DNA of 64,000 nt from Sapientia aquatica. Lineage in GTDB: Bacteria; Pseudomonadota; Gammaproteobacteria; Burkholderiales; Burkholderiaceae_D. Shown piece by piece: positions 17,675 through 25,556 of this stretch; the first letter of the stretch is position 1, and each line of letters starts with the position of its first letter. The position numbers and the translations under genes are program-made. Location of the stretch: the NCBI RefSeq assembly GCF_004358105.1, contig NZ_SMYL01000001.1, positions 124,001-188,000 of the forward strand. The letters run 5' to 3'. The notes under the pieces are model-generated. The model saw only the letters and a program-made list of their open reading frames with translations, searched no databases and had not been told where the DNA came from.

Positions 17675-19861
17675 TCACTTCACATTCAACTCTTTCAATA
17701 AGTTGTCAGCGTGATCGACATTCGCCATTTCCCACAAGATGTAGCGCAGATCGACTTGGATTGAGCGGGAATTTTTTACGTTGTAATCCCAGTCAGAAAT
17801 GATGGAATCCAATGTGCCGTCAAACGCCAAGCCAACTAATTCACCTTTGGCATTTAACGCAGCGGAACCAGAATTGCCGCCGGTAATATCGAGTGTGGCC
17901 AAGAAATTGACTGGTACGGATTTCAATTTAGCGTCGCCGTATTTACCATAAGAACCCGTTTTTAGCGCGTTTTGGTTGAACTCATTGATGGCTGCAATCT
18001 GCGCTGCGGGAGCATTGAATTCACCGCTGCCAGTATTTTTGGCCGACACCCCACGCAGGGTGGTAAATGCTGTCCAACTTGTTCCGTCTGCGCCCATTTC
18101 ACGACCAGCAACTTTACCGAACGTCACGCGCAAGGTGCTGTTGGCGTCAGGATAAACGGCTTGTCCTAGGCTGTTCATGTAGGCGATTTTGGCCTTCATG
18201 TAATTGGCATAGGATTGCTGAATTTTGCCGGCGAGTTCGTTATCGCGCTCTTCGCGTTTGATGTTCTCGTCGTACATGGCTACCGCAGCTTTGATGAAGC
18301 CATCGGTGCTGGCGTTGAAGTCAGCAGGCTTCTTCCCGATCCAAGCGCTGCGTTCTTCTTTGCTGCCCAGTTTGCTGCTGGCATACAAAGCGTCGATCGT
18401 GCTGCTAAGATCGGCTTCGCTCATGCCGTCGCGCAGATGTAAGGCTGCATCGAAGTTGGCATTGCGTTGATCTTTTGGATGAGCCAAATATTGTTTTAAG
18501 AAATTCAATACGAGCGCTTTATCTACTTTTTCATCGTAGCTGCGATCTAGGCCTTCAACTCCCGATTTGAAGCGGGCTAAGTCGTGTTCTTGGTAGCCCA
18601 TTTTGCGATCAATGTCGGCCTTTTCGAATTCATGCGAGAAACGCAGCAAGCGGCTGGCGACACCTAATAAACGCGGAGTGGAATAGTTGACCAAGAAATC
18701 GTTTTTGGCTTGAGCATCCCGCTCAGCCATTTGCTGCTCTACTAAAACGATATCGTTGGCATATTCTGCTTTGCGTTTTGGATCAGCGTTCACCCACGCT
18801 TTGAGTTCCGCTAATTGCTTATCCTTGCGCGGCAAAATATCGCTACCAGCATAGCTATCCAACATGCCTTGGCGATTTTTGTAGTAGTTGTTGATGCCGG
18901 CGACTTGGCTGGCGTATTTCAATTTTAAGTCTTCGTTACCGCTAGTTTCTTTGGCGATAATCGCTAACTGTTCGCCAGACGCTTTAACGAAAGCAGGATA
19001 AGCCCAATCAAATGTCGCCGAAATTTCAGATGGCAAACGGTGGCGGTTAGTGCGGCCTGGGTAGCCAGTCACCATCACAAAATCGCCTTCTTTCAGTGCT
19101 TGGGACGCTAGGCGCAAATAATGTTTTGGCACGTAGGGAACGTTGTCTTTACTGAAGTCCGCTGGCTTGCCGTCTTTGCCAACATAGGCGCGCAAAAAGC
19201 TGTAATCGCCGGTGTGACGTGGCCACATCCAGTTGTCGGTGTCGCCACCAAATTTACCAACGCCTTCAGCAGGTGCATGCACCAAGCGCACGTCGCGGAT
19301 TTCTAATTGTTTGATCAGGTAAAACTCTAGGCCGCCGTAATAGCTTGACACTGTGCAGCGCGTGCCGGCGTCTTTTTCACAGGCAGCGACTAAATCTTTT
19401 TGATTTTTTTCGATGGCATCAACGCGCGCTTTGCCGGTTAATTTGGCGACGCTTTTTGAGATAACTTTTTGACTGACGTTGCTCACATCGGTGGTCACAA
19501 ACACGCGCGAGCCCGGCGCTGCGGGTAATTCATCGGCGGTTGTTTTCGCCAAAAAGCCATTGGCTAAATAATTGTGCTCAGGTGTTGAGTTGTGCGAGAT
19601 GCTGCCATACGCGCAGTGGTGGTTAGTAATGACTAATCCTTGGGGTGACACGAACGAAGCGGAGCACCCGCCTAGACTCACAATCGCGCCCATCGGGAAT
19701 TCGGTTAATTTGGTCAGCGTGCTTGGATCAAGTTGCAAGCCATCGGCTTTGAGTTGCTTTGCCACTTGCGGCAATTGTTGAGGCATCCACATGCCTTCGT
19801 CGGCGAACGCGGCTGTGCTAAAGGCCGCGGCAATGCTTGCTAGCAGGAGTGATTTTTTCAT
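17675..19861 (-). CDS. Secreted S46-family dipeptidyl peptidase (DPP7-like)
   Basis: Exported serine exopeptidase of family S46 (DPP7/DPP11), which removes dipeptides from the N-terminus of oligopeptides. The start at 19861 gives 728 residues with a clear signal peptide (MKKSLLLASIAAAFSTAAFA). The chymotrypsin-like triad is spread by a large helical insert: His in TNHHCAYGS (81/82), Asp in FGGDTDNWMWPRH (207/209) and Ser664 in GGNSGSAAL. The residue 18 after the Ser, which sets P1 preference in this family, is Gly (FDGT). That suggests DPP7-like cleavage after hydrophobic residues rather than the acidic DPP11 type (inference). The frame upstream of 19861 is unsupported. Confidence 0.93.
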   Translation of the reverse strand: MKKSLLLASIAAAFSTAAFADEGMWMPQQLPQVAKQLKADGLQLDPSTLTKLTEFPMGAIVSLGGCSASFVSPQGLVITNHHCAYGSISHNSTPEHNYLANGFLAKTTADELPAAPGSRVFVTTDVSNVSQKVISKSVAKLTGKARVDAIEKNQKDLVAACEKDAGTRCTVSSYYGGLEFYLIKQLEIRDVRLVHAPAEGVGKFGGDTDNWMWPRHTGDYSFLRAYVGKDGKPADFSKDNVPYVPKHYLRLASQALKEGDFVMVTGYPGRTNRHRLPSEISATFDWAYPAFVKASGEQLAIIAKETSGNEDLKLKYASQVAGINNYYKNRQGMLDSYAGSDILPRKDKQLAELKAWVNADPKRKAEYANDIVLVEQQMAERDAQAKNDFLVNYSTPRLLGVASRLLRFSHEFEKADIDRKMGYQEHDLARFKSGVEGLDRSYDEKVDKALVLNFLKQYLAHPKDQRNANFDAALHLRDGMSEADLSSTIDALYASSKLGSKEERSAWIGKKPADFNASTDGFIKAAVAMYDENIKREERDNELAGKIQQSYANYMKAKIAYMNSLGQAVYPDANSTLRVTFGKVAGREMGADGTSWTAFTTLRGVSAKNTGSGEFNAPAAQIAAINEFNQNALKTGSYGKYGDAKLKSVPVNFLATLDITGGNSGSAALNAKGELVGLAFDGTLDSIISDWDYNVKNSRSIQVDLRYILWEMANVDHADNLLKELNVK

Positions 19862-20022
19862 TGGGACTCTCTTTTCGGTGATGTAAATTGGCCGGGATGC
19901 GGCAAACCAAGCTGTCTCGGACAACAGAAAATAAAGAATTCGCCAAGTAGTGTCAAATAGATTTGATAAGTCTGTGACTAATATTGGGATTGATGAGTTT
20001 GGCGAAATGTTGTGTTGCAAAT

Positions 20023-20061
20023 CAAAAAAAATCCCGCGCAATATTTGGTATTGAACGGGAT
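20023..20061 (-). terminator. Intrinsic terminator after the DUF2892 gene
   Basis: On the minus strand ATCCCG (20061-20056) pairs with CGGGAT (20036-20031), with an inner 5-bp stem, followed by eight Ts. It closes the blh-DUF2892 transcript. Confidence 0.85.
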
Positions 20062-20090
20062 ATTCCTTGCAAAAATAACTTAACTAAAAA

Positions 20091-20282
20091 TTATTTTTTC
20101 ATGCTGCATGTCGATAAGCCAAACGGCAAATAAGCTGGGCAGAATCGGAAGGTGCCAGTGGCTAACGGAATTAATCCGAGCCAACCCCAAACACCGATAT
20201 AACCTAAGACAGTGGCGATAATTAAACTAGCGCCGAAGGCAATGCGAATAGTGCGATCGATAGTACCTACGTTGGGACTCAT
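20091..20282 (-). CDS. DUF2892 (YgaP-type transmembrane domain) protein
   Basis: A 63-residue inner-membrane protein made of one DUF2892 domain: NVGTIDRTIRIAFGASL, then a second hydrophobic stretch (VLGYIGVWGWLGLIPLATG) and the motif RFCPAYLPFGLSTC with two cysteines. In YgaP-type proteins this domain is fused to a rhodanese; here it stands alone. It lies 78 bases downstream of the persulfide dioxygenase gene on the same strand and before a terminator. It therefore likely belongs to the same sulfide/persulfide module, perhaps handling sulfane sulfur at the membrane (inference). Confidence 0.87.
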   Translation of the reverse strand: MSPNVGTIDRTIRIAFGASLIIATVLGYIGVWGWLGLIPLATGTFRFCPAYLPFGLSTCSMKK

Positions 20283-20360
20283 ATGCTTCTCCTTGGGTGA
20301 TCAAAACAGACTGCGAAATTTGCTGCTAAATCTTTATTGGCTACATCAACCATTGTTGAG

Positions 20361-21224
20361 CTATCCAACTGCATTAAGCGGAATCTTTAAATAGCTTACG
20401 CCGTTATTTTCTGGTGCCGGGAAATGTCCTGCACGAATATTGATCTGGATCGAAGGTAGGATTAGATTTGGCATGCTCAAAGTCGCGTCACGCGCTTGTC
20501 GGCGGCTAACAAAGGTTTGCTCGTCAATGCTGTCGTTGACGTGAATATTATGCTGGCGTTGTGCTGCCACCGTGGTTTCCCACAATGCAGTACGCGAATC
20601 GGGCGGGTAGTCGTGGCACATAAATAGCCTCGTACTATCGTGGAAGGCCAGAATTTTTTGTATCGATTGATACAGCATATGCGCGTCACCACCTGGAAAA
20701 TCACAACGTGCCGTTCCAACATCAGGCATAAACAAGGTATCGCCCACAAAAATCGCGTCGCCAATTTGATACGCCATGTCGGCGGGAGTATGACCGGGTA
20801 CGAATAGCGCGTGCGCTTTAAGCTCACCAATCTTAAAAATGTCGCCATCGCTGAAAAGGTGATCGAATTGTGAGCCATCGACTGCAAAGTCTGGTTCCAG
20901 ATTAAAGATGCCTTTAAAGACCTTTTGAACCTGATTTATGTGCGCGCCGATGGCGATTTTTCCGCCGATTTTTTCTTTTAAATAATGTGCTGCCGAAACG
21001 TGATCGGCGTGTGCGTGGGTCTCTAAAATCCAGTCAACGGTGAGTTTGTTGTCCGCGATAAAACGCAGTACCAAATCGGCTGATGTGGTTTTGGTGGTGG
21101 CTGAGTTTGGGGAGTAATCCAACACGGGATCAATAATGGCGGCGTGCCCATTGGGCGCATCGAACACCACGTAAGTAATCGTCGAAGTAGCTTCGTCAAA
21201 GAAGGGATGGATATGAGCTTGCAT
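20361..21224 (-). CDS. blh: Persulfide dioxygenase-like MBL-fold hydrolase (Blh type)
   Basis: A 287-residue metallo-beta-lactamase-fold protein of the ETHE1/Blh group, which oxidises glutathione persulfide to sulfite with one iron. The metal motif is THAHADH (His70, His72, Asp74, His75). Further metal ligands lie in FVPGHTPADMAYQIG, IFVGDTLFMPDVGTARCDFPGG and CHDYPP. The last two segments are characteristic of persulfide dioxygenases rather than glyoxalase II. It is transcribed away from a BigR-type repressor gene across a 104-bp AT-rich gap, as in known bigR-blh loci. The gene symbol follows that context. Confidence 0.88.
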   Translation of the reverse strand: MQAHIHPFFDEATSTITYVVFDAPNGHAAIIDPVLDYSPNSATTKTTSADLVLRFIADNKLTVDWILETHAHADHVSAAHYLKEKIGGKIAIGAHINQVQKVFKGIFNLEPDFAVDGSQFDHLFSDGDIFKIGELKAHALFVPGHTPADMAYQIGDAIFVGDTLFMPDVGTARCDFPGGDAHMLYQSIQKILAFHDSTRLFMCHDYPPDSRTALWETTVAAQRQHNIHVNDSIDEQTFVSRRQARDATLSMPNLILPSIQINIRAGHFPAPENNGVSYLKIPLNAVG

Positions 21225-21235
21225 AGGGTGATCTC

Positions 21236-21290
21236 AAAATTATATTGAATTACATAATATCATAGTATATAATATTAAAAAATGAAATGT
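21236..21290. promoter_or_regulatory. Probable BigR-type operator and divergent promoters
   Basis: The gap between blh and the repressor gene is very AT-rich. It contains ATAATAT twice on the same strand (21254-21260 and 21269-21275, 15 bases apart) plus overlapping imperfect inverted repeats (ATATAATATT and AATTATATT). BigR/SqrR repressors bind such AT-rich dyads and block both directions. The position is right; the exact bases bound are not determinable here. Confidence 0.5.
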
Positions 21291-21331
21291 AAATCTGCAT
21301 TAAGCAAAAATTTAAACAGGATGAAGTAGTG

Positions 21332-21664
21332 ATGACGCAATCAGCAAAGAATGCAATGACCCAGCAACCTGACATGGCGGCAATGACAAACGCGGCTGAG
21401 GAAGTGGCCGCCGTTCTGCGCGCATTGTCGAATCCGGACCGACTGCTGTTATTGTGCCAGCTAACATTGGGCGAAAAGTCGGTGAGTGAATTGGAAGAAA
21501 TGGTGTCATTGCGCCAACCGAGCTTATCCCAGCAATTAGGCGTGTTGCGAACCGAAGGTTTGGTGACAACGCGGCGCGACGGTAAGCGGATTTTTTATTC
21601 AGTCGATGATCCAAAAGTGCTACGTATATTGACGACCTTACATGAATTGTATTGCGCGAATTAG
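21332..21664 (+). CDS. bigR: ArsR-family persulfide-sensing repressor (BigR/SqrR type)
   Basis: A 110-residue winged-helix repressor from the ATG at 21332 (preceded by an in-frame GTG). The helix-turn-helix is VSELEEMVSLRQPSLSQQLGVLRTEGLV, followed by the wing RRDGKRIFYS. It has only two cysteines, Cys42 (LLCQL) and Cys108 (LYCAN). This is the 66-residue spacing of the BigR and SqrR sensors, which form a disulfide or polysulfide bridge and release DNA on oxidation by persulfides. No ArsR-type metal-binding CVC motif is present. Flanking genes (persulfide dioxygenase, YeeE/YedE transporters) fit the same role. Confidence 0.88.
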   Translation: MTQSAKNAMTQQPDMAAMTNAAEEVAAVLRALSNPDRLLLLCQLTLGEKSVSELEEMVSLRQPSLSQQLGVLRTEGLVTTRRDGKRIFYSVDDPKVLRILTTLHELYCAN

Positions 21665-21756
21665 GCTGATCGAAACAGTTAGTCAATCAGGCAGAGAATC
21701 GGGCTGTGAATTCGATTGTGAATCAAATTGATTTAGATAATTTCGGGAGAGTAGGG

Positions 21757-22188
21757 ATGACGATAGATTGGGCAAACTTTACGCCCTACGCCAGTTTGAT
21801 CGGCGGTGCATTAATTGGTGTGGCCTCACTCATTTTGTTGTTGTGGGATGGTCGCATTGCCGGAATTAGCGGCATAGTTGGCGGCCTCATTCAAAGTGGA
21901 AAACATGATTTTATGTGGCGCTTAATGTTTGTTGTCGGCTTGTTGGTAGCGCCTTGGATTTATACATTGTATGCGCCCTTGCCGGTGATTCAAATTGATG
22001 CCTCGCCGATCGTTTTAATTGTTGCCGGTGTGTTGGTGGGCTTGGGCACGCGTCTGGGTTCTGGCTGCACTAGCGGTCACGGAATTTGTGGTTTGGCGCG
22101 CTTTTCTAAGCGCTCGTTGGTTGCCGTTGGGTGCTTTATGGCGACGGCATTTATCACCGTTTTTGTCATGCGCCATTTGATCGGATAA
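21757..22188 (+). CDS. YeeE/YedE family half-transporter 1 (sulfur transport)
   Basis: A 143-residue membrane protein with about four hydrophobic helices, first half of a split YeeE/YedE (DUF395) transporter. Motifs are LIGGALIGVASLILLLWDGRIAGISGIVGG and GLGTRLGSGCTSGHGICGLAR. The Cys in GSGCTSGHG is the conserved residue that relays thiosulfate or sulfane sulfur in this family. The start at 21757 is chosen because GGGAGAGTAGGG sits right before it; the frame is open from 21706. It is followed five bases later by half 2, so the two are translated together. In bigR operons these genes are thought to move sulfur species across the inner membrane. Confidence 0.87.
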   Translation: MTIDWANFTPYASLIGGALIGVASLILLLWDGRIAGISGIVGGLIQSGKHDFMWRLMFVVGLLVAPWIYTLYAPLPVIQIDASPIVLIVAGVLVGLGTRLGSGCTSGHGICGLARFSKRSLVAVGCFMATAFITVFVMRHLIG

Positions 22189-22193
22189 CTACT

Positions 22194-22628
22194 ATGTTGA
22201 AATTTATTGTCGCTTTATTGTCCGGCGTGATTTTCGGTCTGGGTTTGATCGTCGCCGGCATGTCCAACCCTGCCAAGGTCTTGGCATTTTTGGATTTGGC
22301 TGGGCAGTGGAATCCCAGTTTGGCTCTCGTAATGGTGTCCGGCATTGCGGTCATGATAGGCGGATTTAAATGGGCGGCCAAAATGCCATCGTCATTGTTG
22401 GGGTTGCCGTTTCATCTGCCAAACGCGAAAGACATCGATCTTAAATTAGTTTTCGGTAGCGCAATCTTTGGCCTTGGTTGGGGCCTAGCGGGAATTTGCC
22501 CTGGGCCTGCGGTGGTTTTGGTGGGAGCTGGGCTGCAATCGGGCATCGTGTTTTTTGTTGCGATGTTGGCGGGGATGGCGTTGTTTCAAATCGGGACGCA
22601 TTATTTGGTCGGACGCAAGAAAATTTAA
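22194..22628 (+). CDS. YeeE/YedE family half-transporter 2 (sulfur transport)
   Basis: A 144-residue partner of half 1, with four predicted helices. It carries the family motifs LLSGVIFGLGLIVAGMSNPAKVLAFLDLAG at the N-terminus and GLGWGLAGICPGPAVV, with the second conserved Cys, in the C-terminal half. The start at 22194 gives the conserved N-terminus; an upstream frame from 22131 overlaps half 1 and is not conserved. Together with half 1 it would form a full-length YeeE-like channel. Confidence 0.87.
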   Translation: MLKFIVALLSGVIFGLGLIVAGMSNPAKVLAFLDLAGQWNPSLALVMVSGIAVMIGGFKWAAKMPSSLLGLPFHLPNAKDIDLKLVFGSAIFGLGWGLAGICPGPAVVLVGAGLQSGIVFFVAMLAGMALFQIGTHYLVGRKKI

Positions 22629-22695
22629 CTAGTGGTAAGCTGCTCGACACTAAAAATTAAATTGTTTTCCCCTCCCACATTTAGAAGGAAACACC

Positions 22696-23337
22696 ATGTC
22701 GAGTTTAAGAAAAATCCAATCACTCCTGCTGTGTCTAGCCTTGATATCGTCTGTCGGCACCTTGACTAATGCCGCTGCACAAACCGCTACTGCACCGCAT
22801 CAAGTCATTCCTGTGGCCGCGCCACCTGCTGTAACTGCCGCTGCCCCGCAAGCTTGTCCCGCTATTTTGCATTACAACTTCAATCGCTTGCAGGACGATG
22901 CGAAGCAGGATCTGTGTCAGTACGCTGGTAAAGTTGTGTTAGTAGTTAATACCGCAAGTTTTTGTGGTTTCACTAAACAATACGAAGGCTTAGAAGCGTT
23001 GTATGCCAAGTACAAAGACAAAGGCTTGGTGGTGTTAGGTTTTCCATCCAATGATTTCGGCCAGCAAGAACCTGGCTCATCCAAAGAAATCGCTGATTTT
23101 TGCTTCAATACGTATGGCGTGAAATTCCCGATGTTTGCCAAGTCATCCGTCCAAGGCGATAAAGCGAATCCTTTGTATGTCGCACTAATTAAAGCCACCG
23201 GCACAACGCCAAAATGGAATTTTTATAAATACCTGATCGATCGTAAAGGCAATATTGTGGATAGTTATTCCAGTATTACTACGCCGGAGAGTTCGACTTT
23301 GGTCGGGCCGATTGAGAAAGCCTTGGCGGTTAATTAA
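22696..23337 (+). CDS. Exported glutathione peroxidase-family protein
   Basis: Thiol peroxidase of the GPx family with a cysteine instead of selenocysteine. It has 213 residues, longer than the usual ~160 because of an N-terminal signal peptide (LLLCLALISSVGTLTNAAAQ) and an Ala/Pro-rich linker. The active site is VNTASFCGFTKQYEGLE with Cys90; the Gln and Trp of the triad lie in GFPSNDFGQQEPGS and KWNFYKYLIDRKG. The signal peptide implies a periplasmic enzyme, probably reduced by thioredoxin-like proteins rather than glutathione (inference). It lies 68 bases after the sulfur transporters and may be read from the same promoter. Confidence 0.9.
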   Translation: MSSLRKIQSLLLCLALISSVGTLTNAAAQTATAPHQVIPVAAPPAVTAAAPQACPAILHYNFNRLQDDAKQDLCQYAGKVVLVVNTASFCGFTKQYEGLEALYAKYKDKGLVVLGFPSNDFGQQEPGSSKEIADFCFNTYGVKFPMFAKSSVQGDKANPLYVALIKATGTTPKWNFYKYLIDRKGNIVDSYSSITTPESSTLVGPIEKALAVN

Positions 23338-23350
23338 TTATTGAGCGATG

Positions 23351-23388
23351 AAAACGAGCAGGAGTTGGCGTTCTTGCTCGTTTTTTCC
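23351..23388 (+). terminator. Intrinsic terminator after the glutathione peroxidase gene
   Basis: Stem aaaacgagca/tgctcgtttt (23351-23360 and 23375-23384) followed by Ts. It ends the bigR-transporter-gpx transcript. Confidence 0.88.
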
Positions 23389-23705
23389 TCTTCTTCGATT
23401 TGGTCTGCGTTAAAAGTTTTTCTTATAGTTTCACCATCTCTAGCCATAACATCAACGGTACGATTGTTTGCTATGCGCTGTCTAAATTACACCGTTCCCA
23501 CCTTAGTTACCTTCAGCGCTTCTGCCAAAGTTGAAATTTAACTTTGACATTCAAATAACTGCTTCCTAAACTCAATTCGTAATCTTGCGGGTTCTGAGCA
23601 ATTGCAGTCTTTTAATTGGCTTTGCGTTGATGAAAAGTCATTAATCGTAGTTAAAAAATAAAAAAGCTTGCAGGTGAGATAAAACTACATAGGGTAAAAA
23701 AAATC
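23389..23705. other. Intergenic region upstream of the WEEF chemoreceptor
   Basis: About 317 AT-rich bases without a credible gene. A promoter for the chemoreceptor must lie here; no clear sigma-70 or sigma-28 element was found. Confidence 0.6.
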
Positions 23706-25442
23706 ATGAGCATAGCAAAACGAATGTATTTGTTGATTTTGATAGTGGTGGTTGGATTGGTGGGCTTGGGTGGCATTAGTCTTTATCAAATTAACCGCGT
23801 CTTTACTGCTGCAAACTATTCAACAATCAATGTCGTACCAAGTTTGATCGTCTTGGACGACGCGTCGACCGCCTTCATGCGAGTTCGCACCACGTTGTGG
23901 CAATTTATTGACCAGACCGATAATCAAAAACGCAATGACGCCGCCGAAAAAATAAAAGGATTGCGCCAAGTGACGCTGGATAAATTGGCGCATTATGAGA
24001 AAGAAGAAGTGTCAGATGAGACCGACCGAAATCTGTTGCTCGAAGACCGAAAAGCCGTTCTCGCTTTCTTTGATGCAGTCGACAAAATCAGCGCGATGAT
24101 CGCCGAGGGTAAAGTCGAGGAGTCGCGCCAATTTCTGTTTAATCAAAAAGACGTAATTGCTAAGTCTGTTGAAGTATTCAAAGCGCACAATGCCTATAAC
24201 TTAGTCATCGCAAAAAAGGCCGAGAGCGACGCCAATAGCATTGTTGCTAGCGCCAGATGGCAGGCGGTTTTGCTTGCGGTGCTCGTTGCCGCCGCGGTTG
24301 CGGCAATAGGTTTGCTCGTGACTCGCAGACTCATTAAATCGCTTGACTACGCAATCTATATTTCTGAAAAAGTCGCGTCGGGTGATCTGACAGAAAAAAT
24401 CGATGAATCGTCAAAAGACGAATTTGGACTTTTGTTGCATGCATTAAAAACCATGAACGATAGTCTGCTCAATATTGTAGGCCAAGTTCGCAGCGGCACC
24501 GACACCATCACTGCTGCTTCATCCGAAATCGCACACGGCAATATGGAGCTGTCATCACGCACTGAAACCCAGGCCAGTTCGCTGGAAGAAACAGCGGCAT
24601 CGATGGAAGAATTAACCTCCACCGTTAAACAAAACGCTGACAACGCGCGCCAAGCGAACCAGCTAGCCGCGACAGCTTCTGAAGTGGCGGCTAAAGGCGG
24701 CGCGGTTGTCTCTGAGGTGGTTGAAACGATGGGCGCAATTAACGAGTCCTCGAAAAAAATTGTGGACATTATTAGCGTCATTGATGGCATCGCCTTTCAA
24801 ACGAATATTCTCGCGTTGAATGCCGCAGTCGAAGCTGCGCGTGCAGGTGAGCAGGGACGCGGCTTTGCCGTGGTGGCATCCGAAGTGCGTAACCTCGCGC
24901 AACGTTCAGCGGCGGCTGCGAAAGAAATCAAAGAGTTGATTGGTAATTCAGTCGAAAAAGTCGAAATGGGCAGCAAGTTAGTTGACCAAGCTGGTTCGAC
25001 CATGAGCGAGGTCGTGGGCAGTATTCGGCGCGTCAATGACATCATGGCCGAGATCACTGCCGCTAGTCAGGAACAATCGCTTGGCATCGCGCAAGTCAAT
25101 GATGCGATTATTCAAATGGATAGTGTCACTCAGCAAAATGCGGCGTTGGTTGAAGAAGCTGCCGCAGCGGCAGGCGCAATGCAAGAGCAAGCCGCAATGC
25201 TAACTCAGGTCGTTAGTATTTTTAAAATGAATGAGGCGCAATCCGGAAATGCTGGCTATGCCGCGCGCGCACAGCCTTTAAAAACTCCGCAGGTCGAAAA
25301 GAAATCGCCACCAAGAATTGCGACCCAATCGACGACAAGTACCCGCAAAATTAGCAGTGCAGCGACTAGTTCAACGTCAGCATCAAGTTCTAAATCAAGC
25401 AGCGCATCGAGTACGGCTCACGACGGTTGGGAAGAGTTTTAA
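23706..25442 (+). CDS. Methyl-accepting chemotaxis protein with C-terminal WEEF tail
   Basis: A 578-residue transmembrane chemoreceptor. The first helix (MYLLILIVVVGLVGLGGISLY) is followed by a periplasmic four-helix-bundle sensor (about 30-185), a second helix (VLLAVLVAAAVAAIGLLVTRR) and HAMP (about 205-265). The signalling domain has the conserved tip GIAFQTNILALNAAVEAARAGEQGRGFAVVASEVRNLAQRSAAAAKEIKELI. A Ser/Thr-rich flexible linker leads to the final GWEEF, which resembles the NWETF pentapeptide that tethers CheR and CheB. Methylation-site helices (SSRTETQASSLEETAASMEELT) are present. It may therefore help methylate receptors lacking such a tail, such as the one at 35270. The ligand is unknown. 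Confidence 0.94.
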   Translation: MSIAKRMYLLILIVVVGLVGLGGISLYQINRVFTAANYSTINVVPSLIVLDDASTAFMRVRTTLWQFIDQTDNQKRNDAAEKIKGLRQVTLDKLAHYEKEEVSDETDRNLLLEDRKAVLAFFDAVDKISAMIAEGKVEESRQFLFNQKDVIAKSVEVFKAHNAYNLVIAKKAESDANSIVASARWQAVLLAVLVAAAVAAIGLLVTRRLIKSLDYAIYISEKVASGDLTEKIDESSKDEFGLLLHALKTMNDSLLNIVGQVRSGTDTITAASSEIAHGNMELSSRTETQASSLEETAASMEELTSTVKQNADNARQANQLAATASEVAAKGGAVVSEVVETMGAINESSKKIVDIISVIDGIAFQTNILALNAAVEAARAGEQGRGFAVVASEVRNLAQRSAAAAKEIKELIGNSVEKVEMGSKLVDQAGSTMSEVVGSIRRVNDIMAEITAASQEQSLGIAQVNDAIIQMDSVTQQNAALVEEAAAAAGAMQEQAAMLTQVVSIFKMNEAQSGNAGYAARAQPLKTPQVEKKSPPRIATQSTTSTRKISSAATSSTSASSSKSSSASSTAHDGWEEF

Positions 25443-25510
25443 TACTGGAGCAGGCTGACACTGGTGATTTTCGCGCAGGGTGCGCGCAAGCGCTAAGGCA
25501 ACAAAGCGAT

Positions 25511-25556
25511 GGCCGCAGTGGGTGATCTATTGAGGATCATCGCTGCGGCCGTTTTA
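25511..25556 (+). terminator. Hairpin terminator between the chemoreceptor and the binding-protein gene
   Basis: GGCCGCAG (25511-25518) pairs with CTGCGGCC (25543-25550), with further inner pairing, followed by GTTTT. It overlaps the 3' end of the convergent gene. Confidence 0.7.

Noticed and set aside
23341-23541. 66-codon open frame after the glutathione peroxidase
   Set aside because: It starts with TTG inside the terminator; no support.
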